64,000 nucleotides of DNA, from assembly GCA_949283025.1 (NCBI GenBank), contig CASDRB010000004.1, forward strand, positions 62,001 through 126,000, given 5' to 3'. This document shows, piece after piece, positions 37,829 to 45,406 of the stretch. Made by a program: the position numbers and the translations under genes. Origin of the DNA: an uncultured bacterium (lineage in GTDB: Bacteria > Bacillota_I > Bacilli_A > RFN20 > CAG-826). The notes beneath the pieces are model-generated. The model was not told the DNA's origin, made no database searches, and saw only the letters and a program-made list of their open reading frames with translations. Position 1 is the first letter of the stretch; each line of letters opens with the position of its first letter.

Positions 37829-39794
37829 AATGATATTAAAAATGTGCATTAACGCTATGTTTATTGCATTAATTGTTATAATGACATTCGTCCCTTACGT
37901 TGGGTTTATTCCAATCCCTATTTTAGGAATTTCTATAACTATTATTCATGTTGTTGTTTTGATTGGCGCAATGATTTTTGGTTGGAAAAGCGGATTGCTT
38001 TTAGGTACCGTTTTTGGAATTTGTTCATTATTGAAAGCATTATCTTATCCAGGAACGATTGATTATTTATTTGTTAATCCTTTGGTTTCTGTTTTACCAA
38101 GATTGTTATTTGGATTATTATCTGGAATTGTTTTTGATTTAATAAGAAAAATTAAAAATCAATATAGTTTGTTTGCTTTATTTTGCATCGCAAGTGGTGC
38201 AATGACTTTCATCCATTCATTTTTAACTTTATCTTGCTTATATTTGTTTAGTTTTGATAAAGAATTGTTAATCAATAACGGAGTTACCTCATACGGGCAA
38301 TTAATCGCCGGTATATTTGCCGTCAATGCCATTTTAGAAATAGTTTTGGCCATTGTAGTTACACCAAGTTTATCTTTAGCTTTGTTTAAAGCATTCCCTG
38401 ATATAACAAGAAACCCTTTTGATTTTATAAAACAAACTTATTATGACAAAATAACCAAACCATATCGACGTGAATGCATTAATTCTTTAATTGAATTCGT
38501 CAAACATAAGTCGGTTTATGATCAAGAGACATCAGATCAAAAAAACCCTTTTGGGGTTGGGGTTTCTAACGCTTTGAATTTTATTGAAAATTTAGCAAAA
38601 AAAGATGGATTTGATGTAGTAAATTATGATAATAAAATCGTGGAAATAACATGTGGTGAAGGCGAAAAAAACATCACAATTTTAGCACATGCCGATGTCG
38701 TTCCTGCTACTGGTGAATGGACTAGCGATCCATTTGTGGTTAGAAAAGATAAAAAATATCTATATGGTCGAGGTGTTAGCGATGATAAAGGCCCGTGTTT
38801 AGCCGCTTATTATGCCATTAAGTCATTAGTTGATAATAATTTGGTTTCTGGCTATCAAATTCGCTTATTAGTTGGAGGCAACGAAGAAAGCGGTTCTTTA
38901 GGTATGAAACATTACTTTGATGTTTTACAAAAACCACAACCAACATATGGTTTTACACCAGATAGTGATTTTCCTATTATCAGAGCAGAAAAAGGAATTG
39001 TAAATTTTGTAGTTGAAGGTAAATTGCCATTAAAAGGTATCATATCTTTTCAAGGTGGTGTAGTTCCAAATGCGGTTATTGATCAATTGGAAGCCATTGT
39101 CGAAGACGAAGATTTAAAAAGTGCAATTAGAGCGGAAACATTTGATAAAACAATTGAAAATAATCACATTACAATTAAAGGAAAATCGGCTCATGGTGCT
39201 CAACCGTATTTAGGAGTTAACGCCGCCATCTTATTCTTAAATGTTTTATCAAAATATTATAATGATGGAAAACTTAGTGACTTAATATCAAAAATGGTGA
39301 CATTAACTGGTGACACCATTGGCATCGGATTTGAAAATGATGATATGGGTTCATGCAGCTTAAATTTAGGGATGATTGAATACAAAGATGAAACAATTAA
39401 ATTAATATTTAATTATCGATTTATTAATGGTGTCGATTTTGAAAAGTGCCAACATTTAATTATCGATGCTTTTAATCCGTTAAGTGTTCGTTTTGGAAAC
39501 GTATCAAGATTGTTATATTTTGCAAAAGATTCACGATTGATTCAAACATTGCTTAATGCCTATCAATTAGAAACTAGCGATTTGGTTTCTCAACCATTAG
39601 CTATTGGTGGTGGAACTTATGCAAAAGAATGCGAAAACGTCGTGGCTTTTGGCATGCAATTTCCTAATGAGGATACACATATGCATGAACCAAATGAAAT
39701 GATAAAAATTAATCATTTATACAAAGCAATGGCTATCTACGCTCATGCTATTATTGATTTAGGAAACTTGATTAAAGATGAGAACAAAATTTAA
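37818..39794 (+). CDS. Fusion of an ECF transporter S component with a PepV-type M20 dipeptidase
   Basis: One open frame of about 658 aa. Residues 1-205 form a multi-helix membrane domain ('FVPYVGFIPIPILGISITII', 'VNPLVSVLPRLLFGLLSGIV') like S components of the PanT/folate-type group, which bind vitamins for an ECF energising module. From about 215 it is a complete PepV/Sapep dipeptidase: AHADVVP (about 289), SDDKGP (319), GNEESGS (354), PDSDFP (381), KSAHGAQ (455) and HMHEPNE (620) supply the metal and catalytic residues. The peptidase would face the cytoplasm if the short linker keeps the usual S-component topology. The ATG at 37818 follows GAAGGA; overlap with coaX suggests pantothenate-related import, but the substrate is inferred. 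Confidence 0.85.
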   Translation: MRNKMILKMCINAMFIALIVIMTFVPYVGFIPIPILGISITIIHVVVLIGAMIFGWKSGLLLGTVFGICSLLKALSYPGTIDYLFVNPLVSVLPRLLFGLLSGIVFDLIRKIKNQYSLFALFCIASGAMTFIHSFLTLSCLYLFSFDKELLINNGVTSYGQLIAGIFAVNAILEIVLAIVVTPSLSLALFKAFPDITRNPFDFIKQTYYDKITKPYRRECINSLIEFVKHKSVYDQETSDQKNPFGVGVSNALNFIENLAKKDGFDVVNYDNKIVEITCGEGEKNITILAHADVVPATGEWTSDPFVVRKDKKYLYGRGVSDDKGPCLAAYYAIKSLVDNNLVSGYQIRLLVGGNEESGSLGMKHYFDVLQKPQPTYGFTPDSDFPIIRAEKGIVNFVVEGKLPLKGIISFQGGVVPNAVIDQLEAIVEDEDLKSAIRAETFDKTIENNHITIKGKSAHGAQPYLGVNAAILFLNVLSKYYNDGKLSDLISKMVTLTGDTIGIGFENDDMGSCSLNLGMIEYKDETIKLIFNYRFINGVDFEKCQHLIIDAFNPLSVRFGNVSRLLYFAKDSRLIQTLLNAYQLETSDLVSQPLAIGGGTYAKECENVVAFGMQFPNEDTHMHEPNEMIKINHLYKAMAIYAHAIIDLGNLIKDENKI

Positions 39795-39811
39795 AGATGA
39801 GAACAAAATTT
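39774..39811 (+). repeat. 19-bp tandem duplication across a stop/start junction
   Basis: AAAGATGAGAACAAAATTT occurs twice head to tail (39774-39792 and 39793-39811). The first copy encodes the last residues of the fusion protein (KDENKI, then stop); the second contains the trmB start ATG and, in another frame, its residues MRTKF. Confidence 0.9.
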
Positions 39812-40414
39812 AAACCATGGACCATTCCTTATTTACAGCAGCATAACGATATAGCGATATCTATCGATAATTTTGATGACTTTGTTTTTAAGGACTGTAT
39901 TTATTTAGAAATTGGCTGTGGAAAAGGCGATTTTATATGTCAAATGGCTCTCAAGTTTCCTGATATTCAATTTATCGGAGTTGAAAAAAATATCACGTGT
40001 GCCGGCATTAGCGCAAAAAAAATTGTTGACCAGAAAATTAAAAATGCTTTCATTATCGCTGAAGATGTTGAAAAATTATTTCCGCTTTTAAAAAAAGAAA
40101 GCATAGATGGCATTTTATTAAACTTTTCTGATCCATGGCCTAAAAAAAGGCATACAAAACGTCGTCTTACTGATACAAGATTTATTGATAATTACTATAG
40201 TATTATCAAAAAAGGTGGTATACTAAATTTTAAGACCGATAATCGCGATTTATTTGATTTTTCGGTCAAAACGTTTTCTAAATCAAAATTTTCTGTTCTT
40301 AAAATTGATGAAAATTACTCAGGTGACGATTATTTTGATGCTAAAAGCGAATATGAAACTAATTTTAGGAACCAAGGTTTGATTATTTATAAGTTATACC
40401 TTAAAAAGGAGTGA
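39797..40414 (+). CDS. trmB: tRNA (guanine-N7-)-methyltransferase
   Basis: Rossmann methyltransferase modifying G46 of tRNAs, 205 aa. 'LEIGCGKGDFICQMA' is the SAM loop, 'FIGVEKNITCAG' the acidic strand, and 'LLNFSDPWPKKRHTKRRLT' the TrmB signature. It starts 2 nt after the fusion gene, within the second copy of a 19-bp duplication. Ends in TGA. Confidence 0.95.
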   Translation: MRTKFKPWTIPYLQQHNDIAISIDNFDDFVFKDCIYLEIGCGKGDFICQMALKFPDIQFIGVEKNITCAGISAKKIVDQKIKNAFIIAEDVEKLFPLLKKESIDGILLNFSDPWPKKRHTKRRLTDTRFIDNYYSIIKKGGILNFKTDNRDLFDFSVKTFSKSKFSVLKIDENYSGDDYFDAKSEYETNFRNQGLIIYKLYLKKE

Positions 40415-40419
40415 TTTAC

Positions 40420-41466
40420 ATGTTTTTAAAAAGCGAAATTAAATTATTAGAGAATGTTTGTAATTTATGTGGTGTTTCTGGACAAGAGCATTATGTGGCT
40501 GCCTTTTTAAAAAAAGAATATGAAAAATTGGGTTTTGAACTTCTATATGATAATTTAGGTTCAATATACGCATATAAAAAATCAAAAGTCTCAAATCCAA
40601 AAAAGGTATTGATTGATGCTCACATGGATGAAATTGGACTAATGTGCATTAGCATTGATTCCAATGGATTAATTAAGGCGGCTCGCGTCGGTGGAGTTAA
40701 CGATGAGACTTTTTATGGAAATCGAGTAGTTTTAGTAACTAGGGATGGCAAAAAATTAGTTGGTGTTGGAAACATCTCAAGTTCAAATTCTTCTATAGAC
40801 GTAACTAAAATGAAGTTTGATTTTGGTTTTAAAAACGAAAAAGAAGCGTATGATGCAGGCGTTTATATTGGCGCAATGATGGTCGGTATTGGAGAGTTTG
40901 TCGTTTTAAACAACGGGCAAAGATTACTGTCCAAAGCTTTTGACGATCGCTATGGAATCACATTGGGATTAGAAATTTTAAAATTCTTCAAAAATAAAGA
41001 TTTACCTTACGATTTATATGTTGGCGGTTCTGTTCAAGAAGAAGTTGGGCTAAGAGGAGCCAAAACCATAAGCAATGTCATTAAACCTGACTTAGCCATT
41101 TGTCTTGATTGTTCGCCAGCACGTGAACTAGACGGAGACCAAGGAGCGCTTGGACAAGGAGTGCTAATTCGTTATTTTGATCGTTCGATGATTGCTTTTC
41201 CTAAGTTGTTGCAATTGCAAGAAAAGGCTTGTCAAAAGGCCAAAGTCAAGTATCAATATTTTCAATCTCCCGGCGGCACTAACGCTGGTCAAGTTCATTT
41301 ATATGGAGATGGTGTTTTAACTTTGACTCATTGTATTTGTGCTCGCAATTTACACACGCCATCAACAATCATTGATGCCGATGATTATCATGCTGCTAAG
41401 AAATCATTAATATGTTTATTGAAAATGTTGAATGATAAAACGTTTGCAAAATTAAGCAAAAATTAA
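40420..41466 (+). CDS. M42-family aminopeptidase
   Basis: Metallo-aminopeptidase of the TET/glutamyl aminopeptidase group, about 348 aa. Metal-binding motifs: 'IDAHMDEIGLM', 'SKAFDDRYGITLGLE', 'VQEEVGLRGAK', 'CLDCSPA' and a C-terminal 'HCICARNLHTPS' His. AAAAGGAG lies 8 nt before the ATG at 40420; a GTG at 40411 is less well spaced. Cytosolic peptide processing is expected, in line with the dipeptidase two genes upstream. Confidence 0.9.
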   Translation: MFLKSEIKLLENVCNLCGVSGQEHYVAAFLKKEYEKLGFELLYDNLGSIYAYKKSKVSNPKKVLIDAHMDEIGLMCISIDSNGLIKAARVGGVNDETFYGNRVVLVTRDGKKLVGVGNISSSNSSIDVTKMKFDFGFKNEKEAYDAGVYIGAMMVGIGEFVVLNNGQRLLSKAFDDRYGITLGLEILKFFKNKDLPYDLYVGGSVQEEVGLRGAKTISNVIKPDLAICLDCSPARELDGDQGALGQGVLIRYFDRSMIAFPKLLQLQEKACQKAKVKYQYFQSPGGTNAGQVHLYGDGVLTLTHCICARNLHTPSTIIDADDYHAAKKSLICLLKMLNDKTFAKLSKN

Positions 41467-41467
41467 T

Positions 41468-42043
41468 ATGGGATATTCGTTATTTTATAATTATAAGGGC
41501 ATTGGCGATGTTTTGCTCATCGTATTTGAAAACGATTTGGATGCAACAAAATATCAAAAAATAGACGACGTTGTTGCTATTTATCATTATGATAAAATTA
41601 TTGGTTATAATATATTCAATATTTCTAAAATAATTAAAATTCATCATCGTGGTCTTTTATTATCACCAATACAACCATTAATAGATATTATCAATTCAAT
41701 CCTTATCAATCATTCGCTGTCGCCATTAAATATCAAGCAAGACCCATCATTTATAATTGGAAAAATAATTGAGATAAATCAAAAATATTGCTGCGTCGAT
41801 TTAAAATCAAAAATAATTAAAGTTGCGACGATTAACGGCATAAAAACAAATGATATTGTGGTCATTTTTAAAAATCATTCTTTTACACTTGATGGAATTT
41901 ATCACAATTTTGGTAAAATGGATGGTATGATTGCAAGTTATAGACAGTTAGGCATGAAAGAATGTGATGATGTCTATAAAATAAATGATGATGAGTTAGT
42001 CGGGAAAGATTTATTTTTAGGAGAGGAAAAATGGAACAATTAG
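41468..42043 (+). CDS. YtpR-like tRNA-binding-domain protein, degenerate
   Basis: A 191-aa protein. The first 75 residues ('LFYNYKGIGDVLLIVFEN...IIGYNIFNISK') match the N-terminal DUF4479 part of YtpR; the rest is EMAP/Phe-tRNA-synthetase-beta-like ('FIIGKIIEINQKYCCVDL', 'GMIASYRQLGM'). The usual HP and CGAPN motifs of that fold are not present, so tRNA binding is doubtful. It overlaps the next gene by 13 nt. Function of the family is not established. Confidence 0.65.
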   Translation: MGYSLFYNYKGIGDVLLIVFENDLDATKYQKIDDVVAIYHYDKIIGYNIFNISKIIKIHHRGLLLSPIQPLIDIINSILINHSLSPLNIKQDPSFIIGKIIEINQKYCCVDLKSKIIKVATINGIKTNDIVVIFKNHSFTLDGIYHNFGKMDGMIASYRQLGMKECDDVYKINDDELVGKDLFLGEEKWNN

Positions 42044-43134
42044 AAATTGAATTAAAAAAACAAGGAAAAATTTCACGTCTTACCAATAAAACTTTCCAAT
42101 TCCCTAAAAAATTAGGCGAAGGTTTTTATAGCGCGAATTATTTTTTAAAAAGTCAAAAAATTGTGCAAAAATATCGAAGTGGCCATCATGTCACTATGCA
42201 GTGGTTTCAAAGAAAAGATGATGTGATGTTATGCGGAATCGATGAAGCCATTGCTGTTTTGCACACTTTTGCTCATAATCCGCAAGATTTAGAAATTTTT
42301 GCATTAAACGATGGAGATATCGTTAGTAAAAATGAACCAGTGTTAAAAGTTAGTGGCAAATATGAAGATTTTGGATTTTTAGAAAGTGTTATCGATGGTA
42401 TTTTGGCAAGAAGAAGCAGCGTTGCTACCAACGTTTATCGCGTGAAACAAGTTGTGGGTAATACGAGTGTATTTTCAATGGCGGATCGCCAAGATGATTA
42501 TTTAACTCAAGTTGGTGATGGTTATGCAACTTATGTAGCTGGCATCGATAAGGTTTCAACTGATGCACAAGGATTATGGTGGGGCGGAAAAGGTATGGGA
42601 ACTATGCCGCATGCTTTAATTCAAATTTGCGATGGCGATGTCATCAAGGCTGCTGATATTTATCATGCAACTTATCCAAACGAAAAAGTGACAGCTTTAA
42701 TTGACTATAATAATGATGTAGTAAATGATTCTTTAAAGTTGGCTAAACATTTAAAAACCAATTTAAATGCAGTCAGAGTCGATACTTCTATGTCGATGAT
42801 CGATCATTATTTTGATGATAAAGATACATCCGGATTTGATCCACATGGTGTTTGTAAAGAATTAATTTTTGCTTTGCGAAAAGCATTGGATGATAATGGC
42901 TTTAACTATGTTAAAATTATTGTTTCTTCTTCTTTTAGCGCTGAAAAAATTAAGTCATGGAAACAACTTAATGTTCCAGTTGACATGTATGGTGTTGGCA
43001 CTTATTTTGTCAACAATACAACATGTGGTTTTACAGGTGATTTAGTAATTTTGGATGGTAAAAATCAAGCTAAAGAAGGTCGATATGATATACCAAGTTC
43101 AAGATTAAAAAAAGTATTGTATCCAATATATTAG
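42031..43134 (+). CDS. pncB: Nicotinate phosphoribosyltransferase
   Basis: A 367-aa enzyme forming nicotinate mononucleotide for NAD salvage. 'FYSANYFLKSQKIV', 'LESVIDGILARRSSVATN', 'GGKGMGTMPHALIQ', 'ALIDYNNDVVNDSL', 'VSSSFSAEKI' and 'YGVGTYFVN' follow the short bacterial PncB subfamily. GGAGAGG precedes the ATG, inside the end of the YtpR-like gene. Confidence 0.9.
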   Translation: MEQLEIELKKQGKISRLTNKTFQFPKKLGEGFYSANYFLKSQKIVQKYRSGHHVTMQWFQRKDDVMLCGIDEAIAVLHTFAHNPQDLEIFALNDGDIVSKNEPVLKVSGKYEDFGFLESVIDGILARRSSVATNVYRVKQVVGNTSVFSMADRQDDYLTQVGDGYATYVAGIDKVSTDAQGLWWGGKGMGTMPHALIQICDGDVIKAADIYHATYPNEKVTALIDYNNDVVNDSLKLAKHLKTNLNAVRVDTSMSMIDHYFDDKDTSGFDPHGVCKELIFALRKALDDNGFNYVKIIVSSSFSAEKIKSWKQLNVPVDMYGVGTYFVNNTTCGFTGDLVILDGKNQAKEGRYDIPSSRLKKVLYPIY

Positions 43135-43150
43135 ATAAGGAGTTTGCTAA

Positions 43151-44404
43151 ATGAAAAATGTTTTAGACGATTTACGTTATAGGGGATTAATCAAAGATTA
43201 TTCTAATGAAGATGAGATGTATGAACTTTTAAATACTCCTCAAACAATTTATTGTGGATTCGATCCTAGCGCATCTTCAATGCACGTGGGAAACTATGTC
43301 ATGATTTCTTTATTGATGCGTTTGCAAAAAGCGGGACACCGCATTATTGCAGTTGTTGGCGGCGCCACTGGAATGATTGGTGATCCATCAGGAAAAAGCA
43401 AAGAAAGAAATTTGCAGGACGAATCAACTTTAAAAGCTAATACCGAGGCAATTCGCCATCAACTTGAACGCTTTATAAATTTAGATGATCCTAAAAAAGG
43501 TATTTTGTTAAATAATTATGATTGGCTAGGATCATTAAAATTATTAGATATGCTTCGTGACTATGGAAAATATTTTAATATTAATTATTTGTTAAACAAA
43601 GATATTATTGCTTCACGCTTGGATAATGGTATCTCCTTTACCGAATTTACTTATAACATATTGCAAGCCATTGATTTTTTGCATTTATTAAGAACACAAA
43701 ATTGTCATATTCAAGTCGGCGGTTCTGATCAATGGGGCAATTTAACATCGGGTTTGGAATTAATTAGAAAACTAGAGCCTAATCAAACTTGTTCAGTTAT
43801 GACGTGTCATTTAATTACTCGCGCTGATGGTAAAAAGTTTGGCAAATCAGAAAAAGGAGCGTTGTTTTTAAATCCTAAATTAACAAGCCCTTATCAACTT
43901 TATCAATATTTTATGAATGTAACTGATGAAGATGCATGCAAATATTTAAAAGTATTTACTTTTTTAGAAAAAGAAGAAATCGAAAAAATTATTGTTGAAC
44001 ATTTAGCTAATCCAGGTGTTAGAATTGCACAGCGTCGACTCGCTTATGAAATTGTCAAAGATATTCATAGTCAAGACGATGCCAATGAGGCAATTGAGAT
44101 GTCGGCAGCGTTATTTAAAGGTGATATCAAAAGTCTAACTAAAAATCAATTAGAAGATGTGTTGGGTGATTTAACTATTGAAATGCACCAAGATGAAATC
44201 ATGCTTGAAGATGCTTTGATTTTAGCTAAAGCTGCAAGCAGTAAAAGAGAAGCACGACAGTTTTGTGAAAGCAACGCCATCAGTGTTAATGGCGAAAAAA
44301 TAAGTGACCCCAAATATGTATTAAATAAAAATAACGCTTTGTTTAATCAATATAGTGTGATTAAACGTGGCAAAAAACTATATTATTTGTTAAAGCACGA
44401 ATAA
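43151..44404 (+). CDS. tyrS: Tyrosyl-tRNA synthetase
   Basis: Class I synthetase, 417 aa. 'CGFDPSASSMHVGNYV' carries the HIGH-type motif (HVGN), 'KFGKSEKGA' the KMSKS-type loop, 'VGGSDQWGN' the Tyr pocket, and the C-terminal S4 domain ('EARQFCESNAISVNG') is present. AAGGAG precedes the ATG; a terminator follows directly. No T-box is seen; it is internal to the operon. Confidence 0.96.
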   Translation: MKNVLDDLRYRGLIKDYSNEDEMYELLNTPQTIYCGFDPSASSMHVGNYVMISLLMRLQKAGHRIIAVVGGATGMIGDPSGKSKERNLQDESTLKANTEAIRHQLERFINLDDPKKGILLNNYDWLGSLKLLDMLRDYGKYFNINYLLNKDIIASRLDNGISFTEFTYNILQAIDFLHLLRTQNCHIQVGGSDQWGNLTSGLELIRKLEPNQTCSVMTCHLITRADGKKFGKSEKGALFLNPKLTSPYQLYQYFMNVTDEDACKYLKVFTFLEKEEIEKIIVEHLANPGVRIAQRRLAYEIVKDIHSQDDANEAIEMSAALFKGDIKSLTKNQLEDVLGDLTIEMHQDEIMLEDALILAKAASSKREARQFCESNAISVNGEKISDPKYVLNKNNALFNQYSVIKRGKKLYYLLKHE

Positions 44405-44414
44405 GTAAAAGAAA

Positions 44415-44447
44415 AAGGAGTTCATTGAACTCCTTATTTTTTTGTAA
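44415..44447. terminator. Bidirectional terminator between tyrS and rpsD
   Basis: Perfect hairpin AAGGAGTTC-ATT-GAACTCCTT (44415-44435) followed by a T-run, with an A-rich stretch before it for the convergent rpsD. Confidence 0.85.
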
Positions 44448-44453
44448 ACTTGA

Positions 44454-45059
44454 TTATAACTTACGGTTATAATACTCAACGATTTGTGATTCGGCGATAT
44501 CCATCGGCAATTCGTTACGATTTGGTTCGCGAATAAATTTGCCTGAAAATTTCTCTTTGTCGACATCGACATAAGCACAAGCGCTAGCGACTGATTCTAA
44601 AGATTCTTTGATAATTTTTAAATCACGATCTTTTTCAGCTATAGCGATAACGTCGTTAACTTGACATAAGTATGATGGAATGTCAACTTTTTTGCCATTG
44701 ACACAAACGTGTCCATGATTGACTAATTGACGAGCTGCTTTTCTGGTGCGAGCAAATCCCATTCTAAATACCAAGTTGTCAAGGCGAGATTCTAATAATT
44801 TCATGAATGCAAAACCGGTGACTTCTTTACTTTTTAAAGCAAGCATAAACAAGCGGCGGAATTGGCGTTCATTTACACCATACATTGATCTCAATTTTTG
44901 TTTTTCGAGCAATTGTTTGCCGTATTCTGAAGCTTTTTTCTTACGGTCATTTCCGTGTTGGCCAGGACCATAAGGACGCTTTGACAATTCTTTGCCAGTT
45001 TCTAAAATAGAAAAACCAAGATGGCGTGATCTTTTCCAATCTGAACCTGTATTTCTCAT
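44454..45059 (-). CDS. rpsD: 30S ribosomal protein S4
   Basis: A 201-aa primary 16S rRNA binder. 'LSKRPYGPGQHG', 'EKQKLRSMYGVNERQFRRLF' and the S4 fold 'LESRLDNLVFRMGFARTRKAARQLVNHGHV' are clear. The N-terminus lacks the Cys zinc site of some S4 proteins. AGAAAGGAG precedes the ATG. A strong promoter and a structured leader of about 160 nt lie upstream, consistent with the S4 autoregulation known in Bacilli. Confidence 0.97.
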   Translation of the reverse strand: MRNTGSDWKRSRHLGFSILETGKELSKRPYGPGQHGNDRKKKASEYGKQLLEKQKLRSMYGVNERQFRRLFMLALKSKEVTGFAFMKLLESRLDNLVFRMGFARTRKAARQLVNHGHVCVNGKKVDIPSYLCQVNDVIAIAEKDRDLKIIKESLESVASACAYVDVDKEKFSGKFIREPNRNELPMDIAESQIVEYYNRKL

Positions 45060-45225
45060 CGATATTCTCCTTTCTTTATTTGTCTTGCAAATAATGATAG
45101 GGGTTAACTCTAATCTTCTGGATGTCTATTATTCGCCTATGTAGCTTAGGTTACTATTTATTTTATTCAATTCAATAGACATCAGACAAGCTATATTAAC
45201 CTGCTGCACATTACATGCGTATTTA
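45060..45225 (-). promoter_or_regulatory. Structured rpsD leader (possible S4 autoregulatory RNA)
   Basis: Transcribed leader of roughly 160 nt. GATGTCTATT/AATAGACATC (45121-45130 and 45174-45183) forms a perfect 10-bp stem enclosing a second stem CCTA/TAGG (45136-45150). S4-binding leaders of rpsD are known in Bacillus; the match here is by position and foldability only. Confidence 0.5.
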
Positions 45226-45254
45226 AGTATACTTTTAAGTATACAAGTTGTCAA
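45226..45254 (-). promoter_or_regulatory. Promoter of rpsD with an overlapping palindrome
   Basis: TTGACA (45249-45254), 17 nt, TATACT (45226-45231) on the minus strand. An 18-bp palindrome with 8-bp arms GTATACTT/AAGTATAC (45227-45244) covers the -10 and spacer. Confidence 0.8.
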
Positions 45255-45406
45255 TAATTACTTGCTAATTAAATTCACTTGAAATTTCGCTTTTATTTTT
45301 GTTTTTGATTAATGTTAAATATTTATTTAAAATTCAGTGTAAGTCTAGTAATATATTAGTGAATAGTAAGTATCACTTTATGTGTTTTATATGTGGAGGA
45401 AAAACG

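Noticed and set aside
45299-45406. Extended N-terminus of EzrA
   Set aside because: The region is low-complexity leader before GTGGAGG; the ATG at 45407 puts the membrane helix at the N-terminus as in the family.
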